Assembly (NCBI GenBank): GCA_934500835.1
Contig: CAKSTR010000010.1
Coordinates: forward strand, 124,001 to 188,000
Reading direction: 5' to 3'
Length of the DNA stretch: 64,000 nucleotides
From: an uncultured Paracoccaceae bacterium
Lineage (GTDB): Bacteria; Pseudomonadota; Alphaproteobacteria; Rhodobacterales; Rhodobacteraceae
The first letter of the stretch is position 1; every line of letters starts with the position of its first letter. The notes beneath the pieces are model-generated. The model saw only the letters and a list, made by a program, of their open reading frames with translations. It did not search any database and was not told where the DNA came from. The translations under genes and the position numbers were made by a program. Below, one piece after another: positions 43,079-51,767 of the stretch.

Positions 43079-43122
43079 TCCGCCAGAACAATAACCTGAA
43101 CAAGATCCCAGGGAGGGATGCC

Positions 43123-44682
43123 ATGAAACGCCGCGACTTTCTGAAAACCTCAGCGCTGGCTGCGCTGGCCACTGCCGCAACCTCGCGCTTCAACCTTGCC
43201 ATGGCGCAGGGCAGCGGGATCTTCACTCTGGCCTATCCGACCAGCTTCCCCGACCTTGATCCGGCAACATCCTTTTCGAACGATGGTGCGGTATTGTCGA
43301 ATGCCTATGAGGGGCTGACCCGCTACATCCCCGGCACCGAGACCGAGGAGGCACGGATCGATCCCCTGTTGGCCACCGACTGGTCGGTCTCCGAGGACGG
43401 GCTGACCTGGACCTTCAACCTGCGCGAGGGCGTCACGTTCCACGATGGCAGCCCGCTGACCGCCGAAGCGGTCAAGGGCTCAATCGAGCGCACCATATCC
43501 ATCGGTGGCGGCGCGTCCTTCATCTGGGCGCCCGTCGCCTCGATCGAGACGCCCGAGCCGCTGAAGGTGGTCTTCACCCTGTCTGAACCCCAGCCGCTGG
43601 ACCTGATCGCATCGGCCGGCTTTGCGGCCTGGATCTATTCGACCGCCTCGCTGGACAAGGACAACGCCTGGTTCAACGCCGGCAACGATGCCGGCACCGG
43701 CCCCTTCCGCATCTCGCGCTACGAGCCGGGCCAGCGCGCGGTGATGGAGCGCGTGGCCGACTACTGGGGCACGGTGCCCGAAGGCGCCTTCCAGACCATC
43801 TCGTTCGAGATCGTCGAGGACACCACGCTGATCCAGAACATGATCGAAAGCGGTCAGGCCGACTGGACCTATTCGGTTCCCTTCGAGAACCTTGAGACCC
43901 TGCAGCAGAATCCCGATGTGCGCGTGGTGGTGAACCCGTCCTTCGAGACGCTGTTCGGCATGTACAACACCAAGCGCGCCCCGCTTGACCGCCCGAAGGT
44001 GCGGCAGGCGCTGTCACTGGCTTTCCCCTATGACGATGTGATCATGGCGGGCACGGCAAATCTGGGTACGCGGGCGAAAGGTGTCGTCCCGGCCGGCATC
44101 TGGGGCCATGACGCCGACGCGCCGATCCCGCAGACCGACCTTGAGGCGGCGGCGGCCCTTCTGGCCGAAGAGGGCGTTTCCGGTCTGGAACTGGTGATGA
44201 CCTATACCACGTCGCAGGCGCTGTCCTCGGTGGCCGGAGAGCTGTGGAAAGCAAATCTTGAAACCCTGGGCATCACCCTGACCCTGCAACCGATGGCCTG
44301 GGAGGCGCAGTGGCAGCTGGCGAAATCCGGGGCCGAGGCGGCGCAGGACATCTTCGTGATGTTCTGGTGGCCGACTTTCGTCACACCCTATGACTATCTC
44401 TTCAACCTGTTCCACAGCGAGGACAAGCCGCTCTTCAACCTGTCCTACTACTCCAATCCCGAGTATGATGCGATGATCGACGAGGCTGCCCGGCTGTCCG
44501 GCGTGGACCGCCCGAAGGCCGAGCAGTTGTTCATCGACGCGCAGCGGATCGTCATCAACGACGCGGCTGCGGTGTTCATGCTGGACCGGCCGAACGTCCA
44601 TCTGATCCGGTCGGACATCAAGGGCTATGTCGACAATCCCGCCTACGGCCACGTCACCTTCGTGAACAACCTCAGCCGCTAG
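43123..44682 (+). CDS. Dipeptide-type ABC transporter substrate-binding protein (Tat-exported)
   Basis: A 519-residue periplasmic SBP of the peptide/nickel/opine family (SBP_bac_5). The N-terminus MKRRDFLKTSALAALATAA is a twin-arginine signal, with cleavage near LAMAQ (about residue 28). Family blocks include FPDLDPATSF, the ligand-site segment SEDGLTWTFNLREGVTFHDG, FGMYNTKRAPLDRPKVRQAL and ending YGHVTFVNNL. GGGAGG precedes the ATG by seven bases. It is the first of five transporter genes that follow HyuA/DUF917. Tat export suggests it folds before secretion. Ligand unknown. Confidence 0.9.
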   Translation: MKRRDFLKTSALAALATAATSRFNLAMAQGSGIFTLAYPTSFPDLDPATSFSNDGAVLSNAYEGLTRYIPGTETEEARIDPLLATDWSVSEDGLTWTFNLREGVTFHDGSPLTAEAVKGSIERTISIGGGASFIWAPVASIETPEPLKVVFTLSEPQPLDLIASAGFAAWIYSTASLDKDNAWFNAGNDAGTGPFRISRYEPGQRAVMERVADYWGTVPEGAFQTISFEIVEDTTLIQNMIESGQADWTYSVPFENLETLQQNPDVRVVVNPSFETLFGMYNTKRAPLDRPKVRQALSLAFPYDDVIMAGTANLGTRAKGVVPAGIWGHDADAPIPQTDLEAAAALLAEEGVSGLELVMTYTTSQALSSVAGELWKANLETLGITLTLQPMAWEAQWQLAKSGAEAAQDIFVMFWWPTFVTPYDYLFNLFHSEDKPLFNLSYYSNPEYDAMIDEAARLSGVDRPKAEQLFIDAQRIVINDAAAVFMLDRPNVHLIRSDIKGYVDNPAYGHVTFVNNLSR

Positions 44683-44702
44683 GGCCAGATCGGGGAGAGG
44701 GG

Positions 44703-45725
44703 ATGGATATTCTCCGCTACATCCTGCGCCGCATGGTGCTGTCCGCCTTCGTGGTGGTCGGTGTGACCTTTCTGGTCTTCATCGTGGCGCAGGTTGTTCC
44801 CTCGGACCCGGCGGCGCTTTACGCCGGGCCCCGTCCCACCGCCGAACAGATCGAGAAGGCGCGTCAGGATCTGAACCTTGACGCGCCCTTGCCCGCCCGT
44901 TTCGTCAGCTTTGCCAGCAACATGGCCTCGGGCGATTTCGGCGTCTCCTACAAATCGCGCCGGCTGATTTCAGAGGATCTCAGGGCCTATCTGCCCGCTA
45001 CGCTTGAACTGGCGGTATTCTCGACGGGGATGGCCTTGCTGATCGGCATCCCGCTGGGGGTGATGGCCGCCGCAAGGCGCGGGCGCTGGGCCGACCGGCT
45101 GGGCAGCCTTGGCGCGATCGCGTCGGTCGCCATGCCGACCTTCTTCCTGGCCATGCTTCTGCAACTGATCTTCGCGCAATGGCTGGGGATCATGCCGCTT
45201 TCGGGCCGCCTGTCGCGCGAGATCGCAATTTCCGCGCCGGTGCCGGCGCAGACCGGGTTCATGCTGCTGGACAGCCTGCTGGCCCTGCGCTTCGACGCTC
45301 TGGGAGACGCCTTCCTGCACCTGATCCTGCCCGCGCTGACGCTGGCCTCCTATCCCGCGGGGGTGGCAATGCGCCTGACCCGGTCCGCGATGATCGAGAT
45401 CCTTGAGCGCCGTCACATCGCCGCCGCCCGCGCCCTTGGCCTGCCGTCCGGGCGCATCCTTTTCGGCCATGCGCTGCCGAATGCGATGGGACCGGCCTTG
45501 ACGGTGATCGGCCTTTCCTTCGCCTATGCGCTGACGGGCGCGGTGCTGGTCGAGATCATCTTCGCCTGGCCCGGCCTTGGCCGCTATGTCTCGGAGGCGA
45601 TCCTGGCCAAGGACTTCCCCGTCATCGCCGCCGTGACGATGGTGGTGACGATCTGCTATGTCATCATGAACCTTCTGATCGATGTGGCGCAGGCCCTTGT
45701 CGATCCGCGGGTGGCCCTGACATGA
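44703..45725 (+). CDS. ABC transporter permease, DppB type
   Basis: A 340-residue inner-membrane permease with six predicted helices. N-terminal LRYILRRMVLSAFVVVGVTFLVF and LDAPLPARFVSF are hallmarks of the first permease of peptide-family importers; the cytoplasmic EAA-like loop is MIEILERRHIAAARALGLPSGRILFGHALPNA (about 235-265). Its stop codon overlaps the second permease start by four bases. Confidence 0.92.
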   Translation: MDILRYILRRMVLSAFVVVGVTFLVFIVAQVVPSDPAALYAGPRPTAEQIEKARQDLNLDAPLPARFVSFASNMASGDFGVSYKSRRLISEDLRAYLPATLELAVFSTGMALLIGIPLGVMAAARRGRWADRLGSLGAIASVAMPTFFLAMLLQLIFAQWLGIMPLSGRLSREIAISAPVPAQTGFMLLDSLLALRFDALGDAFLHLILPALTLASYPAGVAMRLTRSAMIEILERRHIAAARALGLPSGRILFGHALPNAMGPALTVIGLSFAYALTGAVLVEIIFAWPGLGRYVSEAILAKDFPVIAAVTMVVTICYVIMNLLIDVAQALVDPRVALT

Positions 45726-46552
45726 GGCGGCTCGTCAACCGCCTTGGCTGGGCCGGCACGCTTGCGCTGTTCTGCGTGGGGGCCTTCGTGCTGATCGCCG
45801 TTTTCGCCCCGTGGATCGCGCCCTATCCTGCGCAGGGCGCGGGCGCGCCGAATGTCGCGGCCAAGCTGATGCCGCCCTCGGCCGAATACTGGCTGGGCAC
45901 GGACCATCTTGGCCGCGACATCCTCAGCCGCCTGATCTATGCCACCCGCATCTCGCTTTCGAACGGGCTCCTGATCGTCGCCTTCTCGCTGCTGATCGGC
46001 CTGCCGGTGGGGCTTGCGGCGGGCTATTTCGGCGGCTGGGTGGACGAGGCGCTGATGCGCACCACGGACGTCTTCCTGGCTTTTCCGGCGCTTTTGCTGG
46101 CGGTGCTGATGGCCGCCGCCCTTGGCCCCGGCTTCCTGAACAGCGTCATCGCCGTGTCGGTGACGTGGTGGCCCTGGTATGCGCGGCTGGCCCGGGCCGA
46201 GGGGTTGGTCCTGCGCGGCCAGCCCTATGTCGAGGCAGCGCAGCTGGCAGGCGTGTCGCACCCCCGCATCATCGCGCGGCATATCCTGCCCGCCACCGCC
46301 CGGCCGCTGACGGTGCAGGCGGCGCTGGATGTCGGGCCGGCCCTGCTGACCGCAGCCGCGCTGTCCTTCCTTGGCCTTGGCGTGCTGCCCCCCACCGCCG
46401 ACTGGGGCCAGATGGTCGATGCGGGGCGCAAGTTCTTTCCGGTCCGCTGGTGGTATTCGGCCATGCCCGGCCTGACGATCTTCATCGTCGCCCTTGCCTT
46501 CAGCGTGCTGGGCGATGCCCTGCGCGACCGCAAGCGGAGGGCCGCGCCATGA
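45722..46552 (+). CDS. ABC transporter permease, DppC type
   Basis: A 276-residue permease, partner of the preceding one, with the DppC N-terminus (a single helix, then PSAEYWLGTDHLGRDILSRLIYATRISL) and the EAA loop EAAQLAGVSHPRIIARHILPA. Five to six helices. It overlaps both neighbours by four bases, so the importer subunits are translationally coupled. Confidence 0.92.
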   Translation: MRRLVNRLGWAGTLALFCVGAFVLIAVFAPWIAPYPAQGAGAPNVAAKLMPPSAEYWLGTDHLGRDILSRLIYATRISLSNGLLIVAFSLLIGLPVGLAAGYFGGWVDEALMRTTDVFLAFPALLLAVLMAAALGPGFLNSVIAVSVTWWPWYARLARAEGLVLRGQPYVEAAQLAGVSHPRIIARHILPATARPLTVQAALDVGPALLTAAALSFLGLGVLPPTADWGQMVDAGRKFFPVRWWYSAMPGLTIFIVALAFSVLGDALRDRKRRAAP

Positions 46553-47409
46553 CCCGCCCCCTGCTGGAGATCGCCGACCTGTCCGTCTCCATCCCCACGC
46601 CCGAGGGCGAGGTTCGCGCCGTCCGCTCGGTCAGCCTCTCGATGGCGCGGGGCGAGATCCATGGCGTCATCGGCGAATCCGGCAGCGGCAAGACCATGAC
46701 CGGGATGGCCATGCTGGGTCTGGTGCCCGAGGGCACAAGGATCGCCGCCGCCCGCTTTCACTTCGACGGGCTGGACCTGCGGACTGAGGCAAACCGCCTG
46801 CGCGGGCGGCGCATCGGCATGATCTCGCAGGATCCGGCGGCGGCCTTGAATCCCGTGCTCAGCATCGGGCGGCAGATGGATGACGTCTTGCGCACCCATG
46901 GCAGCCTTCCGCGCCGCGCCCGCCGGGCCGAGGCGGCCTCGCTTCTGGCCGCGACCGGCCTGCCGGACCCCGACAAGGTGCTGCGCAGCTATCCGCACCA
47001 GCTGTCGGGCGGGATGCAACAGCGCGTCGTCATCGCGCAGGCTTTGGCGACGGGGGCGGATTTCCTGATCGCGGATGAGCCGACGACCGCGCTGGATGTC
47101 TCGGTTGCGATGCAGGTGCTGGCGCTGCTGCGCCGGCTGGTCACCGAACGGGGGCTGACCGTGCTGATGATCACACATGACATGGACGTCATTGCCGAGA
47201 TCTGCGACCGCGTGACAGTCCTTTACGCCGGCCGCTCCATCGAAAGCGGCACTGTGGATGCGGTGCTGCGCAAGCCCACGCATGTCTACACCCGCGCCCT
47301 TCTGGCGGCCCTGCCCGATGCTACCCCGCGCGGCACCCGGCTTGCCACGGTCGAGGGCCTGTTCCTTGACCCCGAAACCGGCGAACCGATGGCGGGGGTA
47401 GTGCCATGA
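46549..47409 (+). CDS. ABC transporter ATPase, DppD type
   Basis: A 286-residue ATPase of the peptide importer. Walker A GESGSGKTMTG (about 43-53), signature LSGGMQQRVVIAQAL and Walker B FLIADEPTTALDV are intact, with the switch His in MITHDMDVIAE. The C-terminal YTRALLAALPDATPRGTRL belongs to the oligopeptide-ATPase extension. ATG 46549 is set by overlap with the DppC stop codon. Confidence 0.92.
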   Translation: MTRPLLEIADLSVSIPTPEGEVRAVRSVSLSMARGEIHGVIGESGSGKTMTGMAMLGLVPEGTRIAAARFHFDGLDLRTEANRLRGRRIGMISQDPAAALNPVLSIGRQMDDVLRTHGSLPRRARRAEAASLLAATGLPDPDKVLRSYPHQLSGGMQQRVVIAQALATGADFLIADEPTTALDVSVAMQVLALLRRLVTERGLTVLMITHDMDVIAEICDRVTVLYAGRSIESGTVDAVLRKPTHVYTRALLAALPDATPRGTRLATVEGLFLDPETGEPMAGVVP

Positions 47410-48206
47410 CCGCGCCGCTGCTTCAGGTCAGCGATCTGGTGATCCGCTATCGCGCGGGGCTGTTCGCGCCGCGTCCGAAACCCGCGGTGAACGGCGCCAG
47501 CTTCCATCTGGACCCGGGAACCACGCTGGGTATCGTCGGCGAAAGCGGTTCCGGCAAGACCAGCCTTCTGCGCGCGATCCTGCGGCTTTTGCCGGTTGAA
47601 AGCGGGTCGGTCCAGCTGGAGGGGCTCGATTGGCTGGCCTTGCAGGGCCGCGCCCTGCGGCAGGCCCGGCAGGGGATCGGCGTGGTGTCGCAGAACCCGT
47701 TCCTGTCGCTCAGCCCGCGTCTGACCGTGACCGAGATTCTGGCCGAACCCATGCTGGCGGCCGGGCAGAAGCCGGGGCCGCAGATGCGCGACCGGATCGC
47801 CTCTCTGCTGTCGGACTGCGGCTTGCCCGCGCCCTTCCTGACCCGGCGCGCGCGCGAGCTATCGGGCGGACAGGCGCAGCGGGTGGCCATCGCCCGCGCG
47901 CTGGCGCTTGAGCCGCGTCTGCTGGTTCTGGACGAGCCGACATCCGCGCTTGATGTCTCGGTTCAGGCGCAGATCCTGAACCTGCTTTCCGACCTGAAGG
48001 ACCGGCACAACCTGTCGATGCTGTTCGTCACCCATAACCTGAAGGTCGTTGCCCATATCGCCGACAGCCTGCTGGTGATGCGGCGGGGCGATGTGGTGGA
48101 ATTCGGCCCGACGGATCAGGTCGTCCGCAGCCCCGCGCAGGATTACACGCGCGAACTTCTGTCCTTTGGCTTCCACGCCCACACCGCCGCAGAGGAGACC
48201 TCCTGA
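47406..48206 (+). CDS. ABC transporter ATPase, DppF type
   Basis: A 266-residue second ATPase of the importer. Walker A GESGSGKTSLLR (about 41-52), signature LSGGQAQRVAIARAL, Walker B LLVLDEPTSALDV and switch His in FVTHNLKVVAHIAD are all present. N-terminal and C-terminal sequences (YTRELLSFGF) fit the DppF/OppF type. It is coupled to both neighbours: the start overlaps DppD by four bases and its stop overlaps the racemase start by one. Confidence 0.92.
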   Translation: MTAPLLQVSDLVIRYRAGLFAPRPKPAVNGASFHLDPGTTLGIVGESGSGKTSLLRAILRLLPVESGSVQLEGLDWLALQGRALRQARQGIGVVSQNPFLSLSPRLTVTEILAEPMLAAGQKPGPQMRDRIASLLSDCGLPAPFLTRRARELSGGQAQRVAIARALALEPRLLVLDEPTSALDVSVQAQILNLLSDLKDRHNLSMLFVTHNLKVVAHIADSLLVMRRGDVVEFGPTDQVVRSPAQDYTRELLSFGFHAHTAAEETS

Positions 48207-48916
48207 TGCCGAAGATCCGCATTCTTTCCGCCACCACCGGCACCACAGAGCCCAAGGCGTTGAAGCAGATGGCCGACGGCACGCTTGAGATCAGCTTCGA
48301 TCGCATCCGCCGTGGCCCGGCCTCGATCGAAAGCCTGTGGGAAGAGGTCGCCTGCGTCGAGGAACTGGTGCGCTGCGGTCTGATCGCCCAGAACGAAGGC
48401 GTCGAGGGGCTGGTGATCAACTGCATGGGCGATCCGGGTGTCGATGTTCTGCGCGAGATCCTGACCATCCCGGTCTTCGGCCCGGCGCAAACCGCGATGG
48501 GCGTCGCGGCCATGCTGGGGCGCAAGTTCTGCGTGCTGACGGTGCTGGATCGTTCCCGCCCGCTGGTCGACGATCAGGTCCGCAAGTTCGGCCTCGACTC
48601 CCGCTATGCCGGTTGCGAGGTGATCGAGATTCCGGTGCTGGATTTCGGCAACGACCCGGTGGAGACCCTGCGCCACCTGACCGATGCCGCCCGCAATGCC
48701 ATCGAGATCCGCAAGGCCGATGTCCTGGTTCTGGGCTGCACCGGCTGGACGGGCCTGGGCGAGCAGATCAAGGCGTATCTGGCAGGTCTGGGCCATGACG
48801 TGCCGGTCATCGACCCGCTGCCCACGACAATCCGCACCCTGGCCGCACTGCTGGAATCCGGGCTGAGCCATTCCAAGGTCGCCTATCCGGCGCCGAAGTC
48901 AATTCCGGCGGTATAG
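48206..48916 (+). CDS. Asp/Glu/hydantoin racemase family protein
   Basis: A 236-residue enzyme of the cofactor-independent Asp/Glu/hydantoin racemase superfamily. The two catalytic cysteines sit in VINCMGDPG (about residue 73) and LGCTGWTGLG (about residue 178), at the expected spacing for a two-base mechanism. Hydantoin and allantoin racemases belong here, which fits the HyuA-type neighbours. It is the last gene of the operon. The substrate could instead be an amino acid or a maleate-like acid. Confidence 0.83.
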   Translation: MPKIRILSATTGTTEPKALKQMADGTLEISFDRIRRGPASIESLWEEVACVEELVRCGLIAQNEGVEGLVINCMGDPGVDVLREILTIPVFGPAQTAMGVAAMLGRKFCVLTVLDRSRPLVDDQVRKFGLDSRYAGCEVIEIPVLDFGNDPVETLRHLTDAARNAIEIRKADVLVLGCTGWTGLGEQIKAYLAGLGHDVPVIDPLPTTIRTLAALLESGLSHSKVAYPAPKSIPAV

Positions 48917-49040
48917 CGGCCAGATTAGTCCTGTTCGGGGGCCGGCCCCATGATGGCGGCATTGCGCGCCGGAACCGCAGCGCCGCGTCGAGCTTGGCAA
49001 ACCGGGACCATCGCGGGCAGATACCGGATGGCGTTCCCCC

Positions 49041-50201
49041 TCAGCCGCCTGTGGTGAAATGGGCTGCGGTGGTTGCCACGCAGCCGCCGCCGACCCTGCC
49101 GTGGCGGCCGGTGCCGTCGATCATCCCCAGAAGGATCAGCGGACCCGTGCCGGTGGCCTGCACACGGGCGGCATCGGTCGCGGCAAAGCTGCCGAAACCG
49201 TCCAGCGGGCCGTGCAGGAACCGCGCGGGAAGGGTAAGGGCATCGGGCGGCAGACAGGCGGCCAGCGCCTTGCGCACCGGGGCCGCACTGGCAAGGATCT
49301 GCCCGCCCAGTCCCATCACATCCACGATTGCGCTGTCGCCAAGGGCAGGAAGCGGTGCGGCGTCGCTCAGTCGCGGATCGCTGTCGCCGCGGATCGCGGG
49401 GGCCGGTGATGTGTGCCAGCGACCGGGATCTCCGGCAAGCCGGAAGCCGAACTTCACGCCGTTGCCGCCGGCATGAGTGACCAGCGTCGCACCCCGAACC
49501 CCCTCTGCGGCGCCCGCGACCAGCCCGCACATCGCCATCCAGACGTTGAGCGCGAAGGCGGGCGCTGCGGTCAGGAACTCTGTCACCGATGCGTCCGCCG
49601 CGCCGCGCTGCAACAGCGCCGCGACCATCAGCTCCGACCCGGCAAGCGTGCGAGAATGGCAATCGTCCTCGCGGGCGATCGCCTCGCGCAACAGCGCAAA
49701 CAGCGGGATCGCCCCCCCGGCCAGCCGCTCGGCAATCCAGGGCGCGAGCCTCTCGTCCAGCCAGCGCAGGTGGCGCGGCAGATCGGGGTGCAGGATGCCG
49801 AGCCTTGTGCAAAGCACCATGCCCTCGTTCAGCGGGCTGTAGGCCGCGCGCCCGGTGGCGCGGTCTTCGACCGCGATCAACTGCGCCGAAGGGCCGGCCG
49901 CCCCCGCCAGCGGGATGAAGATACCATGGTCCTGCGCGGGCTCGATGGCGATCTGACCTGCGGCCAGCAGGGCAAGCGCGGCGGCTTCCTCTGTCGCCCA
50001 GCCCTCGCGCAGCATCACAGTCACCAGCGAATTGCGCACCGCGACCGGAATGGTCTGAAAGGAGTCATGAGCAGGCCCGGCGTGCAGGATGACCCGGCGG
50101 TCCAGCCCCGGCAGGCTGCCGAGACGGCGCATCCCGATCCAGACGGGATCGACCGCGTTCATCCTGCGAAAGGCGATTTCGTTCGGATCTGGCTGTGACA
50201 T
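49041..50201 (-). CDS. DUF1116 family protein (YlbE/AllG-like)
   Basis: A 386-residue soluble protein of the DUF1116 family. Marks are ILHAGPAHDSFQTIPVAVRNSLVTVMLREGWA, a central LNVWMAMCGLVAGAA, and VTHAGGNGVKFGFRLAG with the Gly-rich C-terminus. In enterobacteria YlbE (AllG) works with FdrA (AllF) and YlbF (AllH) in oxamate carbamoyltransfer at the end of allantoin breakdown; neither partner is adjacent here, so this orphan copy may have another role. It is last in the minus-strand operon behind the Rieske oxygenase. ATG 50201 fits the family N-terminus. Confidence 0.8.
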   Translation of the reverse strand: MSQPDPNEIAFRRMNAVDPVWIGMRRLGSLPGLDRRVILHAGPAHDSFQTIPVAVRNSLVTVMLREGWATEEAAALALLAAGQIAIEPAQDHGIFIPLAGAAGPSAQLIAVEDRATGRAAYSPLNEGMVLCTRLGILHPDLPRHLRWLDERLAPWIAERLAGGAIPLFALLREAIAREDDCHSRTLAGSELMVAALLQRGAADASVTEFLTAAPAFALNVWMAMCGLVAGAAEGVRGATLVTHAGGNGVKFGFRLAGDPGRWHTSPAPAIRGDSDPRLSDAAPLPALGDSAIVDVMGLGGQILASAAPVRKALAACLPPDALTLPARFLHGPLDGFGSFAATDAARVQATGTGPLILLGMIDGTGRHGRVGGGCVATTAAHFTTGG

Positions 50202-50241
50202 CGGCTGTCTCCGGGCTGGTTCGGGGCGGGCTACGGGCGCG

Positions 50242-50847
50242 TCAGGCGCGGACCCAGGATTCGCTGTGGGCCAGCGCCGCGGATTGCGCGCGGCGGTCAA
50301 AGAAGTCGCGCTCGACCGTAGCGCCGGGCAGAAACCTTCCGTCCAGCCAGATCGAGGCCGATCCTGCGGGCTGGAACACGGAAAACATCTCGTGGCGGCC
50401 GGTCTGGCTGTCGCTTGGCGGCTGTGCGACTGCGAACATCTCCTGCAAGTCGTTCCAGCGCATTTTGACCCGATGGTCGCCAAACTCGGCGACTTCGGTG
50501 ACATGGCGGGGATAGTCCGCCTCGACCGAGAAGACGGCACCGGAGGCGATTTCCAGCGCGTCGATCGCGGCTTGCGCCGGCCGGAACAGACCGAACTTGC
50601 GCACGAAATCGTCCAGCAGATACCGCGCAAGCGGCGCGTTGTCGGTGCAGCACAGGCGCACCGGGTCCACGATGCCGCGGCCGTAAGGATCTTCCAGCAC
50701 CAGGATCATATGGCCCCGGCCCAGGTCCGAGCCGTTGACGCGGAAGAACAGCGCCAGCGTGGACCATTCGCCGTTCGGATCGGTCTTGAGATAGATCGGG
50801 GGGTTGTCGCCGGTCCAGTCGACCTTGCCGGTTCTGACGTAATCCAT
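50242..50847 (-). CDS. Unknown protein in the Rieske oxygenase operon
   Basis: I do not recognise the family. About 201 residues, no signal peptide or membrane helix, beta-rich with many aromatic and acidic residues (WTGDNPPIYLKTDPNGEWSTL, VEDPYGRGIVDP, ADYPRHVTEVAEFGDHRVKMRWNDL). A lone Cys pair (LCCTDN, about residues 70-71) is the only notable motif. ATG 50847 is preferred to GTG 50853 because AAAAGG lies seven bases upstream. It follows the epimerase by two bases and precedes DUF1116 by 40, so it belongs to the operon and probably acts on the same substrate. Confidence 0.65.
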   Translation of the reverse strand: MDYVRTGKVDWTGDNPPIYLKTDPNGEWSTLALFFRVNGSDLGRGHMILVLEDPYGRGIVDPVRLCCTDNAPLARYLLDDFVRKFGLFRPAQAAIDALEIASGAVFSVEADYPRHVTEVAEFGDHRVKMRWNDLQEMFAVAQPPSDSQTGRHEMFSVFQPAGSASIWLDGRFLPGATVERDFFDRRAQSAALAHSESWVRA

Positions 50848-50849
50848 GG

Positions 50850-51755
50850 TCACACCTTTTCCAGATTGTTGTTCTGGCTGGCCGCACGGCCTTCGCGCAG
50901 ACGCACGAAGTCCGAAGTCGGCACCCAGCCAAGCAGCCTGCGGGCCTTCGCATTGCTGAAGACCGAGGCCCGCGGACTTGCCCGGTAATGCGCCTCGTCC
51001 AGCGTTTCGGGCAGGCTGCCCAGAATCCCGGTGGTCCAGTCCAGCGTGGGGCGCGGATGTGAACTGTCATCTGCGCCGATATAGAAGCTTTCGCCGCTGA
51101 TCCCCGGCACTTCGGCCGCCGCCCGGAAGGCGCGGGCCAGATCCTCGGCGGTGACGTAGTAAAAGAGCCAGTTGCGGCCCGGTGCATCCACGAAGTCGAT
51201 GTATTGCCCCAGCGTTTCGGGCAGCACGACCGCCAGCGGGCGCAGGCTGACCACCTCGATGGTGCCACGGCGTGCGAAGCTTTGCCCCATGACCTCGGCG
51301 ATCTGCTTGCTGACGCCATAGGCGTAGACCGGGCGGTTGTCGTGGCTTTCATCCACCGGCAGGCTTTGCGGTTTCCAGTCCGGCCGCATCTCCTGCAAGC
51401 CGCAGATCGAGATCGACGAACACAGCACCACCCGGCGGACGCCTGCCTCTTCGGCAGCCTGAAGCACATGCCAGCTGCCGCGGGTGTTGATGTTGATATA
51501 GGCTTCGTCGGGGCAGCCCCAATCGTAGTCGAGCCCCGCCAGATGGATCACCACATCGGCGCCGCGGAATGCCTGACGCAGATCGTCCATCTGCATGATA
51601 TCCGCCCGCACATAGGTCGCCCCATGGGCAGGAGTATCCGCCGCAGGGGGGGCGAGATCGGCGTTGATGACCTCATGGCACGTCGCAAGACAGGTCACGA
51701 CGTGCCGTCCCACCCGCCCCGAGCCGCCCGTCACGACGATTTTCAGTCTTTCCAT
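50850..51755 (-). CDS. NAD-dependent epimerase/dehydratase
   Basis: A 301-residue extended short-chain dehydrogenase/reductase. The Rossmann motif TGGSGRVGRHVV (about 9-20) binds NAD; the catalytic Tyr/Lys are in YAYGVSKQIAEVMGQ (about 137-151), with a Ser in LCSSISICG. The C-terminal half is shorter than in sugar-nucleotide epimerases, so the substrate is not necessarily a sugar. It lies between the reductase and the unknown 201-residue protein in an operon headed by the Rieske oxygenase. Confidence 0.85.
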   Translation of the reverse strand: MERLKIVVTGGSGRVGRHVVTCLATCHEVINADLAPPAADTPAHGATYVRADIMQMDDLRQAFRGADVVIHLAGLDYDWGCPDEAYININTRGSWHVLQAAEEAGVRRVVLCSSISICGLQEMRPDWKPQSLPVDESHDNRPVYAYGVSKQIAEVMGQSFARRGTIEVVSLRPLAVVLPETLGQYIDFVDAPGRNWLFYYVTAEDLARAFRAAAEVPGISGESFYIGADDSSHPRPTLDWTTGILGSLPETLDEAHYRASPRASVFSNAKARRLLGWVPTSDFVRLREGRAASQNNNLEKV

Positions 51756-51767
51756 ATCCGCTGTCTC

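Noticed and set aside
48938..48949. GGGGCCGGCCCC palindrome as a terminator between the convergent racemase and DUF1116 genes
   Set aside because: The palindrome is perfect but has no loop room or T-run on either strand; it may be chance in GC-rich DNA.
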